Shown here: positions 48,536-60,818 of the stretch, one piece after another
How the letters are laid out: each line of letters begins with the position of its first letter
Position numbering within the stretch: position 1 is the stretch's first letter
Source of the DNA: Glandiceps talaboti
Lineage: Eukaryota; Hemichordata; Enteropneusta; Spengelidae
NCBI RefSeq assembly: GCF_964340395.1
Contig: NC_135556.1
Span: forward strand, 735,001 to 799,000
Length of the DNA: 64,000 bases
Direction of reading: 5' to 3'
Program-made: the position numbers and the translations under genes
The notes under the pieces: generated by a model
Told to the model about the DNA's origin: nothing
Seen by the model: only the letters and a program-made list of their open reading frames with translations
Databases searched by the model: none

Positions 48536-50864
48536 TTTTTTTTTTAATTTTATTTTTTATTTTGGTGACATGTAGAAGTGGTTCAGCTCTTCAGCTCTTC
48601 ACTATGCAGTTTTGTTTTAGCGATGCAATAAAGTGGTTAGTGGTTTCATATGATATCTCACTATAAAACACATTTTACCCAGAAGTTGGTAATGTATTGT
48701 ACTTTTATACCATAGTCACCATTTTATAACAAAAATCTACTGTTATGAAAAATTGCACAAAATCTCAGAAAAAAAATGACTGGGAAATGCACACAAGAAA
48801 AAAAAAGAGGATTTTGAGGTTGGCTATAAATAATTCCAGTGTCTTACAGCTTTAACCCTGGAAAATTTTAATGATGAATGAAATAAACTAGGGATCTAAA
48901 ACAATTTTGAGGCAATTTGAATTTCAATTTTCTAACAAATTTACCAAGTCAACAACATTCAACTTGTACTAGTTGTAGTAGATATATATAGGGAAGAAAT
49001 GTATTAATCGCCATCTTAGTTTCCGCACGGCGACAATCCCAAGTACCCGAAAGAGAGTCATTCTCAGCCAATTCAGGGTTCGACACTAGAGTAAAAAAGT
49101 CACTATCCCACAGGACTAGGAAAATTGATAACGTAGTAGTCCTGCGAAAAATTTGGTGGTCCTATCTTTAAGTGCTTTCGCTTGTTCACTTAGGCTCTTC
49201 ATCTCTCTTAGTTTTTGCTCTACTTCTAATTTACTTTTCCAAACCCCATATTTATTTCAAACCGTGTGTTGTAATTGAACTGTCTATTTCTTTGTAGTTG
49301 TTGTCCTTACTGTAATTTTATTCTCTTTTTTATGTTTTGGAGCTTCTTCTCTTTTTTTGTTGCTTTCTGTGAGTAGTTTGTCTTAATTGGGGGGGGGGGG
49401 GGAGTAATAAGATGTTATGTGGTCTTATTTCTAGCTTAAATACTACATAACATTTCTGGTACACATTGATCTAACTATTGCATTTTTAAAAGACAAAAAA
49501 TTACCTTACATAGAGCAAGTCTTTATAGTGTTGTCCTTAGTGCATATTAGAATGTATTTACAACATAAAAATAAATAAATTTGAAGGCTATCAGCAGTTA
49601 CAGCAAAATTTTGTTACTAATTACATGTACAAGTCACTTCGTCTATTTTCGTGTCTATGTACTTCCGGGTTGACATAAACGTTAAACGTGATACAGTCGG
49701 CCCTATAATTACTAAGAAATGACAAAACCGTTTGCAAAATAAAGTTCAGGATTTTAATTTTTCAAACTGAATATCAATATCCACTACACATTCAATAACT
49801 GGTTTCGTGTATTTAGAAATGTGCCCCAAAACATGAACACGGAACACAGAATCGTGTCAGTGTTACTAGCCAAGTTATCAGTTTCATTGTAGGCTGTAAG
49901 TTGTACCGGTAAAAAAGACGATCATCACATCATGTTGGAAGTACAAAAACATAGAACACGTTGTTTTCTTGCTGAATAAACTCACTGAAATAACAATACG
50001 GTCAAATTGCGTCTTCGATTTTGACAGCCACCATTATGATTGAGCTTCACTTAGTTCGCCATGGATGTATTAGTACATCCATGGTTCTGCTGAACGTGGC
50101 CGAGCCCGGGCGATAGCTGCGCTGACATCCAATTTGTACAGTGTTTTTACGAAGGGAGCTCGCCAATAACCTACCGAATAATTAACTCAGAAACGTAGTT
50201 TAAATACTAACTGATCTAAAAATTACTGTTTAGAAAGACTACGCATCCGTACATAAATACGAAATCGTGCGACAAAGATTTCTTGTTACAGTGTAGAGCC
50301 CAGCCTTACCCTTATTATACACATATCATGGTACAACTAATTTTATTGGCTATAATATTAGCTACATTTGAAAGGTCTCACTTGATTGGCTCACCCTTCG
50401 CTATTCCCGTTTTCAAGAGACACCCCGCCAGAATAAAGTGCCACGTAGTACAGCAATGGCGCGAGATCGCCTGTTGGGCGACTTTCCCACCGGGTGTGCT
50501 TTTCGAAAACTACACAACACATGATAAGCTTTTATGACACGGAATCATAGAAAATCTACCCCGTTTCCAAACTAATCGTAATTTTATCGCGAATAGAGTT
50601 GGTCAAAATAGCAAATTAAAAATCAAATGAATTTTACTATGACCGTGAATTCACATAACCGGTGGTTTGAATTCTGAGCTCCCTAATATACCTATCGAAA
50701 AGACACTATCCCGTCGGACTACCTGCAATGGGCATTTTTAGTAACCTCTCACTTGATCGTGAGGTGCATATACTGGAATGAACCATTCTGTAGGAGAGGT
50801 AGAGAATTTGGATTGAAGTTTACAACCCTTTTTCGAACAAATATTTGTAATTTGGGTGCACAAT
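48536..50864 (+). repeat. Composite repeat: left module, W segment and start of module A
   Basis: Matches 32251-33025 and 39341-40865 closely. It differs from the W copy at 39.4 kb by a palindromic insertion at 50059-50084 and an extra block of about 270 bp at 50195-50465. A poly-G run lies at 49390-49401. No coding evidence. Confidence 0.8.
50059..50084. repeat. 26-bp palindromic insertion
   Basis: CCATGGATGTA, a TTAG loop, then TACATCCATGG. It is absent from the sister copy near 40425. Confidence 0.85.
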
Positions 50865-51399
50865 CAGGGCATGCCTTTTGAGGCGAGCGATCGCTCCGCT
50901 CGCCTACCACTCGCGCAAACTAAAATCCACGAGAGCGATTTTCCACTCGCCTGGGCCCCAACGAACCTGTACAACAGCCTGATGTTATTTTATATCATTT
51001 TTCAATATGTGGTTACCATAAAAATCAACGTTTATTCGGTAAAATTACGTGGTAGGAGCGTGGAACACTTCCATGTTCATAATCGTCGATCTCCAGCTGA
51101 AGTCAGCGCTGTCATTCATGACCTATATATGTATCTGAAATTTGCATTGCACTACCCTTATATGGGGAAAATAGTGACGTATTCGAAGCGGGACATGCAT
51201 GATGTCATGGTATATCATGAATATTGATCAGCTCAGTATGCGTGGAGATTTCAACTTTCGCATCATTGCAAATTGTGCAATTACGATTGATACGATGACT
51301 ATTTGTAGTTCTCATTTTCAGCAATCCATCGATGAGTTTTTAGTTTTAAATTCCGATCGCCCTAGTTTTGTTAGAACGGGGTTTTTGGAGACCATCCGG

Positions 51400-51519
51400 C
51401 ATCCTACGTGAATGTCTCCTCCGGAACATGAACAACAACTGCGATTTATAGTCGCTACACAAAGTACATGCCCAGAGTTCCGACAATAGGATAGCTTGGC
51501 GATGTTTTGGAGGGCATTG
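51400..51519 (-). repeat. Inverted copy of part of the element's open frame
   Basis: Reverse complement of 52078-52146, but with about 34 extra bases between two matched blocks and smaller indels. Confidence 0.75.
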
Positions 51520-51817
51520 AAAAAATGACAATAAAATAAGATCGATTATTTTACAAAATAAAAATAAAAATAAGCTGTCGATATTTTTCCCACCTTATCT
51601 TATTATTCTCGTGCAGTTTTCAGAGAAATTCTCGGGTTTTTATTTCATAATCTCCAACACGCAGTTTCATTGTTTTTGTCCGATGATCTATTCAACTGCC
51701 GACCACGTCTGTTTTACCTCCATGACTTTATCGACTGCTGTAACATATAAAATATTTGCTCGAATTTTCGCCTTGTCGTGATTTCTAAAACAAAGTAGGT
51801 CTGCTGCTTAGACGTGA

Positions 51818-52255
51818 ATGGATCTCGCTACTTTAGTCGGCGACACCGGTCGTCGGATCCGTGTGCAGGTACTAGGTGGGGTTACGTGTTTTATTGTCTC
51901 GGATCGAGTAAATGATTACAAATTAGCAAGCAATTTAACGTCAACGTCAAAGCTCAACATCAGGAGGCATTTGTCATCTCTGGGGTACGTTAGTTTTTGT
52001 CAATTCATTGTAGTTTTGAACAATCTCAAGTTTGAATTAGCTGCATTAATTAAGCGAAATAGAAGTGGTGGTTTCTACAATGCCCTCCAAAACATGTACT
52101 TTGTAGCGACTATAAATTGTTCCGGAGGAGATATTCAGGTAGGATGTTATTATAAAAACGTTCTAAGAAAACAAGACCAGTTAGAATTTGTAATTAAAAA
52201 AATATTTTTGTATTGTAGTCACTACAAAAAACTTAATATTTTTTCAAGATTTTGA
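51818..52255 (+). CDS. Unrecognised 145-aa open frame in the hAT-like element
   Basis: Starts MDLATLVGDTGRRIRVQVLG and ends in a lysine/tyrosine-rich tail. No known motif is seen; there is no zinc finger and no hAT dimerisation motif. Residues 88-110 are encoded by the stretch that is also present in antisense at 51400-51519. It may be a captured exon or a chance frame. Confidence 0.3.
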   Translation: MDLATLVGDTGRRIRVQVLGGVTCFIVSDRVNDYKLASNLTSTSKLNIRRHLSSLGYVSFCQFIVVLNNLKFELAALIKRNRSGGFYNALQNMYFVATINCSGGDIQVGCYYKNVLRKQDQLEFVIKKIFLYCSHYKKLNIFSRF

Positions 52256-52550
52256 TGTGCACAGACTTAACAAAATTGTTGCAATAATAATTGTTGTACA
52301 AATAACCAAACGAACTGTTACTTATAAATATATTTTTGCATACATTTTTTAAATGTGTGTGTTTTTTTATTCTATTTTATTTATTTGGAGCTGACTGGCC
52401 AAAATACAAATAGAAATGAAAATGAATTTTTTTTCTTCACTCGCCTGACTATTTTCAGGAGAGGTATTAAATCACTCGCCTACCACTCACCTGGATGGTT
52501 TCAGGAGAGTGATGTTTAGCTCTCCTGCCATTTTCAAAAGACATGCCCTG

Positions 52551-52711
52551 CACAATGCGTAGAATTAAGACTATAGCATATATTACATTGCTTGTTTGAC
52601 GTCAATAGTGTCTTTTGAAAAGTGGCAGTTTACTTAAAGTCTCGTGGACTGATTTCCAATATGGTGTCGGCCATAATGCTCATTAACATATTCATTTTTT
52701 CTTTAAATTAC
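52551..52711 (+). repeat. Remainder of module A after the hAT-like insertion
   Basis: Continues the module interrupted at 50864 (TATTACATTGCTTGTTTGACG...). It ends where the next left module starts. Confidence 0.8.
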
Positions 52712-55175
52712 AAAACAAGCGACCTATCGGTCAGAATAGCTCCGCTGCTTTTTTTTTAATTTAATTTTTTATTTTGGTGACATGTAGAAGTAGTTCAGGT
52801 CTTCAGCTCTTCACTATGCAGTTTTGTTTTAGCGATGCAATAAAGTGGTTAGTGGTTTCATATGATGTCTCACTATAAAACACATTTTACACAGAAGTTG
52901 GTAATGTATTGTACTTTTATACCATAGTCACCATTTTATAACAAAAATCTACTGTTATGAAAAATTGCACAAAATCTCAGAAAAAAATGACTGGGAAATG
53001 CACACAAGAAAAAGTAAAAAAGAGGATTTTGAGGTTGGCTATAAATAATTCCAGTGTCTTACAGCTGTAACCCTGGAAAATTTTAATGATGAATGAAATA
53101 AACTAGGGATCTAAAATAATTTTGAGGCAATTTGAATTTCAATTTTCTAACAAATTTACAAAGTCAACAACATTCAACTTGTACTAGTTGTGGTAGATAT
53201 ATATAGGGAAGAAATGTATTAATCGCCATCTTAATTTCCGTACGGCGACAATCTCAAGTACCCGGAAGAGAGTCATTCTCAGCCATACGTTACAGTGGTA
53301 ACACTCGTTCATGTTCGGTTACCTTTCACAAAGAAAACACAACGAAATGGTTGAAATGATCTTTTTTTTATTTCTTTTCATCACAACAACAAAATCTGCG
53401 TGATCAAAAGTGTTGTAAACTAAACCAGAAAGAATTATCGGACTGGCTAAACTTCCTGATGAACTGGAAGGTCCTACTACTTCCAAGTAAGCCTCGATAG
53501 TACTATAGTACGTGAGAAAATCGTCTCAAACTAGCGATACAACTTTCAAAATATAACTTGACATGTCTTCATTTGTTAGAGTTATACAATTCATCAAGAC
53601 TGGTTTTCACTTGAAAACAACAATTCTGTGAATTAAGACACTCTGAACGCAGCGATTTCTCGGACGATGTTACCACTGTAACGTATGGCTGACAACGACT
53701 TGCTTCCGGGTTAGTCCCTCGTGCATACGGGTGGATTGTCGGCTATTAATACATACGTGTACATCGTCTGATATTTTATTTCACAGTGTTTCTTGTGACC
53801 GGCGCCTGTCAGCAGACTCTGCCATTTTTTTCATCATTCCATTGTATTTAAACCTTGTACTTGACATTTCGCAATATTTATAATTCTCAACAAAATACCT
53901 CAACATGCCTCACTTCGCTCGTACTCAAAGCAGCCCCGCGCGTAGTCCTGCTTGCATACGGAGGAATTCGGGACTCGATTCTGACAATTGTCCCTCCCCC
54001 TCCGGTGTTTAAGAGTCAAGTCAGTAATATAGACTCGTGCACCCGAGGACTACCCCGCGCGGTATGATCACTGACACTGATGACATGATGAGAGAGAACC
54101 TTTTCGGATTTACATGTAAAACGGGGAAAGATAAGCAAAACATAATGCAAAGTCTGAAGCCAAATTAAAGTTGTAATTATTTTAATTATTTTTACTTGCC
54201 AAATATTTGCATTTTGGAAAGGCAAGACACGTTCATGTCGTTTAACTTTACATGTGAACTGTCGGCCATATTTAAACTTCAACCGCATGCCTGGCATGCC
54301 CTTCCTTACGCAAGTTGTCTGAATTCTGGTTCACTGTCATTCCAAATTGCACGACAATATAGAATTAACCACAAGTTACATGTTATCTGAAAACATCACA
54401 CTTTTATAGTGGGTCTGAAGTGTGATTTTAGTGAGTACTAAGAACGTCCTGTGTTGATACTCAAGATACTTGCTGTGGAAAATCGCTCGGTCGAATGAGG
54501 TCACCTTCAGCTTCTGGTCGAATCAGGATAGAGTATGCAAATGAGGATGTTGCGGACTGGCTGATTATGTAGAAGGGTGCAGAATTGGATTTGAAGTTTA
54601 CAACCCTGTTTCGAACAAACGCTTGTCATTTGGGCGCCCAATGCGTAGAATTATGACTATAGCACATATTACATTGCTTGTTTGACGTCAATAGTGTCTT
54701 TTGAAAAGTGGCAGTTTACTTAAAGTCTCGTCGACTGATTTCCAATATGGCGTCGGTCATTATGCTCATTAACATATTCATTTTTTTTTCAAATTACATA
54801 AAAAAAATCATAAAAAATAAAAATGAGGATGTGCTGACTTGAAATTAACAAATCTGAGTAAGCTACCCCCTGCACATCAACACGCCAGATATCAAAGCAA
54901 TCTAATAAGAGGTTTTCAAGGAGTTGATGAAAATGACATTTTATGAAAAAAAATCATAAAAAATTGAAAATGGCACAGATCAACTTGGCATGAACAAATC
55001 TGAATAGCCTCCCCCCAGGGAACATGAACACCACATATCGAAGAATTCCGACTGTCACTTTCGGAATAGATAGTAAAAATATAAAAGTTTGACGGACACC
55101 TATGATTCACTCTACTCTCTATACTCTACATGTATACAACCTATACCTATAGCTACGCTGACAGCAGAGCTAAAA
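52712..55175 (+). mobile_element. Most complete copy of the composite repeat
   Basis: Left module 52712-53210, MITE 53220-53745, module A 53746-55175, without W or LINE insertions. It ends at GCTGACAGCAGAGCTAAAAA. The start (AGCTCCGCTG) and end share an inverted AGCTC(C/T)GCTG motif, so the whole may be one 2.46-kb TIR element. Confidence 0.7.
53220..53745 (+). mobile_element. MITE with complex inverted ends
   Basis: CAGCCATACGTTACAGTGG at 53284 and its complement at about 53668, extended outward by related CCGTACGGCGACAAT / ATTGTCGGC stretches. It has the intact LINE target AACTTGACATGTCTTC. Confidence 0.7.
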
Positions 55176-55185
55176 ATTGCACTGT

Positions 55186-55995
55186 AAGACATGCCTAGCC
55201 ATACTTTTTGTAGTTCTCTTCAGCATGTTCAAATTTTATTTTATTTTACGAGACAAAAATAGTGGTAGACGATATACGGCACCATGACACACTGTTTTGG
55301 TTAGTTTTTTTGAAAGATTACTTGACTTGACCTCGTTTCCTACCCCAATACGAATTAGCACTTACGATTTTATGTGCATTTCACCTGTTTCTATTTCAAT
55401 CGTGCACAATGAACCAAAAGACACAACACTCTAAAAAAATACTAGTATACACACTATACTTGCCCATCACAATAATAACCTTTACCGAGCCAGTAAGCAT
55501 GTAAATATAACTGAGTTCCCTGACCAATTTAGGAGTTCCCCGGTTGTGGCTCATGATCAAAGTGAAATCAAAAATTGTGTTTGAACTGATATAAAGAAGG
55601 CAAGTCAGCTTCATGATAATATTTTGTTTTGTTTTTGTTTTTGAACAATAATGCGTAGTCCGATTGTCTGTCTTGCTTTCAAACAGACTACGGAAAGTTG
55701 ATTTTATTTTGATACATAGCATGTATCATTGTCGAAATCAACATAAAAAGACGTAACGCTGTACTGATGTTGCAATTCAGTGTTGCCATTTTTGTGTCTA
55801 CATGGAAAATTAAATGGCAAACACAGGTTCATATAGACACAACACAGTACAGTTACGTCAAAACAAAAAAATAAATAAATAAAACAAAAATAAGACATGC
55901 CTGGCCATAGTTCTGTTCAGCATGTTCAAATTTTATTTCATTTTACATCTAATACAAGGCAAATATAGTTGTAAACGATACACCACGCCACATGT
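55186..55995 (+). repeat. Two copies of a roughly 105-bp dispersed repeat
   Basis: AGACATGCCT-GCCATA...CAGCATGTTCAAATTTTATTT occurs at 55186-55290 and 55892-55995. About 600 bp without recognisable features separates them. Confidence 0.7.
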
Positions 55996-56410
55996 ACAGT
56001 AAGTCTTCAGTACGAACCCAATCAAGAGAAAGTGAAATAAAGTGAGTACATAGTATTCAAGGTGGCTGGTTATCAGACAAAACTGAAAAGCCCAAAGTGT
56101 AAAATAAGAAATTTATTCATAATTATCTGGAAAATATTTGATGATTACGCGGCAAAACAAGACTAGCAATGTAGCGAAAGTGTTCGTTCTCAGTGAATTT
56201 AACCCTTGACCTACATGTAGTTTCATACAGATGTCGAAGGAAACGAGGTCAGTGTGACATATCATGCATGATCAACAATGTTTACATGAAAATACAACTA
56301 AATGTTGTCTAAACTTCAGTGGAAGAGAAATTCTGTTGATCAGACAATGACTATTTTCATTTTCTTAAAACATCTTGAAGATAAGAAGCAAAATGTGACA
56401 CTGATAGACT

Positions 56411-57131
56411 GTAACTATTATTTCTGTAAATGATCCTTAAATATCAAGTACACCTGTCTTCATAGCAAACAGAAATCTGAGGCCAAGTTTTGCAACGAAT
56501 GGATACATCATTTGACACCACCACAATGGCACACAAATATATTGTGAACAGTAAAATAAGTACCAATAGCTCAAAAACCTGCCTCAAATTTTATCACACT
56601 CGCACAGCTCAGAGCGCCTGCAGGGTGTCGGAAAAAATCGATAATCTTTTCAGTAAACTTTGCAACACTGTACTATAATCAAAATAATTGTACCTGTCAA
56701 TGTAGTAGAAATACTACTACTAAACACTTCGTGGAATAATATAATTACTTTGGACTGTACATTGTATTACATTATGTTACATGAATTTATTGAACGGCCG
56801 GCGAGGGATATTTGTTACAGAATGTTGTCAAAGTCTACGATGTTTTGAAAACAGCAGCGATTTGGGAATAATAAATAAATAATATTACAAATATAGTAAG
56901 GCTCATTGCAAATATTGTTTTCAGGGAATGTTATCGGCAACATTATAAATCATAACAGAACAATGTATGTGGCCTATTAACCTTGCTTGGTCACGATGCG
57001 AGCTGTTCAGACAAATATCGGGGGGTATTTCGTATTTTATTGACAATAGGACCAACAGGCACCATTCCTCTAAATTGTCTCTCACACAATGCTTTATTAT
57101 TATATACTATTTAAACCCCTCCACTTGTAAT
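56411..57131 (+). repeat. Dispersed repeat, copy 2
   Basis: Homologous to 44940-45602 and, without a break, to 46613-46710. It lacks the 88-bp MITE and the 1-kb block that carries the 144-bp inverted repeat. Confidence 0.85.
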
Positions 57132-57161
57132 AATAATAATAATAATAACAATAATAATAAT

Positions 57162-57197
<36 letters not shown>
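57128..57197. repeat. (TAA)n (CAT)n microsatellite
   Basis: About 36 bp of TAA trimers with one interruption, then eleven CAT trimers. Confidence 0.96.
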
Positions 57198-57695
57198 GAC
57201 TGTTACCATCACCATCATATTTTAACAACATTCACGGATAGTGTGAGTGATAAGGTGAGATGGCACACTCAACAAAATGCATTGTTTTATAAAACAATTT
57301 TCTTACGATATATGTATTTTGGCATATAAAGTACTCGTAAAAATAAATGTTGAGTTCTCATCTCACTTTTACATCTCAAAACACACAAAAGAAATTGACA
57401 ATCGAATTTTCGATTTGATCACAAAACTACGGATTGTAAAATGTTACCCTCCTCCAAACATTGTAATGCGAAATATGACCCTCCCCCAAGAACAGGTTTG
57501 TAAAATGTGACCACCCCCCCCCCCCCCCCCCCGCCCCGATTCCTCCGGCCCTCCCACCTGTAAAGACTGAAGGCTCCCTAACTTTCATGGGGACTTGAAA
57601 AATCACATATATAGCATTGAATTTCTTGCATAAATCATGAAATTGCAAGACTATACTCTTACGGAAGGCATTCAGTTTAAATCTGGTATTGTATA
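57198..57695. other. Unassigned interval with a poly-C tract
   Basis: A run of about 20 C lies at 57513-57532. GCATTCAGTTTAAATCTGG near 57668 recurs near 44653. No gene is seen. Confidence 0.45.
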
Positions 57696-57703
57696 TTCTG
57701 TAC

Positions 57704-57933
57704 CACAGGGGCGTGTAATATTTCATAGATTGTTGTTTTCCAGGTCTACAGACTAAATATAACAACCTTTTGATTAATATATATTCCTACATGCAAGGAG
57801 AAGATTTCTTAGTAGTATAGAGATTGATATATTTGTAGCAGCAAGATTCGTACGATATTTTCCTAAGAAAACGACATTCTAAGCAATAAGAAAACAACAA
57901 TCTATGAAATATTACACGCCGCGCGCCCCTGTG
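57704..57933. mobile_element. MITE 1, 230 bp, 8-bp TSD
   Basis: Ends CACAGGGGCGTGTAATATTTC... and the complement with a small CGCGCG insertion. Inverted arms are over 30 bp. It is flanked by TTCTGTAC at 57696-57703 and 57934-57941. The TSD length and T/A positions fit hAT-type insertion. Confidence 0.9.
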
Positions 57934-57941
57934 TTCTGTAC

Positions 57942-58038
57942 CACAGGCACTCGAATCAATCTATAGGATTTGGGGGAAAAACTCTTATTCACTATACATT
58001 TCTCTCGCAAATCATACAGATTGATTCGAGTGCCTGTG
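57942..58038. mobile_element. MITE 2, 97 bp, same 8-bp TSD
   Basis: Perfect 21-bp inverted ends starting CACAGGCACTCGAATC. It is flanked by TTCTGTAC at 57934-57941 and 58039-58046. Its interior is unrelated to MITE 1. Confidence 0.92.
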
Positions 58039-58046
58039 TTCTGTAC

Positions 58047-59360
58047 ACTCTACATCAATGTCACCATTTACATGATATTATTGCAACTTATCTGGGTACC
58101 GGGGCCACGGGTACGGGTGAAACACGGAAGCATCGATCCCCACAACATTCTACACTTCCATGGTGATTATGTGATGGAACTTTGAGATTGATTTACTTAC
58201 ATTTCTAACTGCAGCCTTTTCATCCATATTGCTCCAAAAAAATTCAAAATTAATTTGACCAGTCTAGTAGTGTTAGTTAACGTGGATCACAGGCTCACAA
58301 TCCGATCCTATTCTCGTAGGCTCGTCGAATGAACGATAAAACACGAGATTTTACGTTATTTCTCAACAGGGTAGTCAAATACCCGGATGTTTCGACACAC
58401 AGACAAGTGCACAGACGGGATCGATACGTGGTCACACTCAATTCATTCACAGTGCAAAATACTTGTTTTTGTAGGGCGTATGATCAAGGTAACGACAGGA
58501 GTGACCCCTTTTAATACCACGGTTGTGCAAGTCTAAAGGAGGGACTAAAACCCCAGGTTTTTGCACTTGGAGTTACAGTAAGTGGCAAATTTAGGAAATA
58601 TTGACCGAGATCGATGTGAACCACGACAATCCACTGTGAAATATTCGATTTTATTAGAATTTAGATTTCATTGTAAAATTTATTTTTGAGGTTCCACGTG
58701 GGTGTTTTAATTTGAGGATTGAAACAGTCTAGAAACATACATGGAGTGATGCTATATTTAGCCCCGATTTTCTGATTTTTAACGAATTTGACATACACCG
58801 TCATTTGATCCAGTGGGTGACATCACTAGTGCACTGACAACAGTGTTCTCCCCAGGATTTGTTGATAGGATATCGGCTATTGACATTAGCATAAAATAGC
58901 ATAAATTTACATGACAAAATAATTATATTCTTGAGTAACTTAATGATAAAATCAAAGTACATCATGATATCAAACAAGTAGATTGTATATGTGGCCAAAG
59001 GAAAGTTGAAGGCCAATTTACAGTGTATTACTACAAATTATTAGCACCAATAAGAAACCAGTGTTTTTGATTATTACTCTATAGGAAAGCTGAAACTATT
59101 TCAATCTAAATGTCCACAGATAAATTAGACTTTCGAAACATGAAAAGTTTGTGTACAGCTAGCTACCTGCAGACATCGTGTTAGTCCAGATATGCTGGTT
59201 TTGCTTTTGATTTACTGAAAGCTGTTGTACCGTCACACTACCATAAGCGGGTTTGCGCATTTTATTCCTATCGAAAACAATACTGACGGCAAACTTCAGT
59301 GCAATCTGTCTGGTAGTGGTAGAGGGTTGAATAGTCGTTTGAACTAATTAGAAACTCTTT
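58047..59360. other. 1.3 kb without recognisable features
   Basis: AT-rich, with short open frames only. I see no exon, repeat pair or element border that I can support. Confidence 0.4.
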
Positions 59361-59492
59361 AGTTTTACTTGCCGCTTATGTGTGAAACAACAGAGATGTC
59401 AGCTGACAGAGTGACAGATGAACAATGTAACGTGCAATACGCCGTATTCCGGTTATCGAAAAAGCCCCGAAAAGATAAAAGATATGATTGTT

Positions 59493-59510
59493 TGGCCACT
59501 AGGGGCGCTG
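59493..59510 (+). promoter_or_regulatory. CTCF-like motif
   Basis: TGGCCACTAGGGGCGCTG, close to the CTCF core, one G shorter than the site at 24070. Confidence 0.35.
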
Positions 59511-59932
59511 TTTTAGAACCGGAAGTGAGGGCCAGAATTGTAGAGCATTGTTGCAAAGCATAGCGTCTATAGGCATCGTAACCACTGACTAAAGATTTTC
59601 TGTCATTCCCCGTAACTTTACGCTATAATATTGCATTATCGCCCATCAAATAACGAAATAGCAAATTAACCTCTCGTTCTCCTAATATTTCGCGCAAGTT
59701 TGGCTCTGCAATTCGAACGTGAGGAAAACCCAAAAGTAGCAACATTTTGAAACGGGTAGTACACTGACATCTCACTCACGTTTTCAGTGTGACCTCGTCC
59801 ATTTGCGTTACCGTTGGAGAAATTGTAGCGATTGCTTCCAGTCAAACATCGGAACGGAAGAAGGTACAAAAACAGAGGAAAGAACCCTCAAAATCACAAT
59901 ATACGCTACAGTTATTGCAGCTTGTATAAAAC

Positions 59933-60155
59933 CAATCTGATTAAAATCCGATGTAGATGTCGGCTAATCGTTCATTGCTATTTTACTTTCGTTATTGTGC
60001 CTGAATTGACCTTCGTGGTACATGTTTGATCGCCTCCTCTACCGATCAGGACAAAAACGTAAACATGTACCACGAAGGTCAATTCAGGCAAAATAACGAA
60101 GGTAAAATAGCAATGAACGATTAGCCGATATCTACATCGGATTTTAATCAGATCG
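59933..60155. mobile_element. Mutator-like foldback MITE, copy 1
   Basis: 223 bp, nearly palindromic, with arms of about 100 bp starting CAATCTGATTAAAATCC. TSD GTATAAAAC / GTATAAGAC, 9 bp with one mismatch. Confidence 0.88.
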
Positions 60156-60567
60156 GTATAAGACATGGTATGATGAGTGAACCACGTAAACGTTACATGG
60201 AAGGCCGATTCATTGAAGGGGTGGGCGGTGTGGTACATCAATCACAATAACAATATTTATGATTCGTTGCCGACTTCAATGGGGTTTTTTATACACTGAT
60301 GGTCCTGAATGAAGAATAGCACGCTAACCAAAGTGTGATAGTAAAGTTGAGTATATCAATACAAATATGTTTATGCCAACTTATAACCAGTACATGAAAT
60401 GTTTTTTTCCGGACAAAGTTTTATGATTTCACCCGTGGTGCTACACCACTGTTCTAATAAACAAGAAAGGCCTAAGTATGCGGCGACATCAGTTACAATA
60501 TAAACATGTGGCTTGGTAATTGTCGACCGAACTCTCAATATTGCAATGACTGTAGCTGGAAGCTGTT

Positions 60568-60809
60568 CAATCTGATTAAAATCCGATGTAGATGTCGGCT
60601 AATCGTTCATTGCTATTTTACCTTCGTTGTTTTGCCTGATATTATTTTTCTTGGTACATGTTTACATTTTTTAGCCTGATCGTAGAGGAGGCGATCAGGC
60701 AGGCTAAAAAATGTAAACATGTACCAAGAAGGTCAATTCAGGCAAAATAACGAAGGTAAAATAGCAATGAACGATCAGCCAACATCTACATCGGATTTTA
60801 ATCAGATTG
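60568..60809. mobile_element. Mutator-like foldback MITE, copy 2
   Basis: 242 bp, same ends, perfect 9-bp TSD GAAGCTGTT (60559-60567, 60810-60818). The centre holds an additional hairpin around GCCTGATCG/CGATCAGGC. Nine-base duplications and long TIRs fit Mutator-type elements. Confidence 0.92.
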
Positions 60810-60818
60810 GAAGCTGTT

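Larger units (their letters stand above)
50865..52550 (+). mobile_element. 1.69-kb hAT-like element
   Basis: Ends are CAGGGCATGCCTTTTGA and the complement of CAGGGCATGTCTTTTGA. CACAAT is duplicated strictly at the borders, or TGCACAAT if the terminal TG is counted as target. Empty sites GCACAATGCGTAG exist at about 41617 and 48491. CAGGG ends with an 8-bp duplication suggest hAT. Sub-terminal CTCGCCTACCACTC repeats occur near both ends. There is no transposase; the best open frame is 51818-52255. Confidence 0.8.

Noticed and set aside
56967-57329. 120-codon frame with poly-Asn and poly-His
   Set aside because: It is a translation of the (TAA)n(CAT)n microsatellite.
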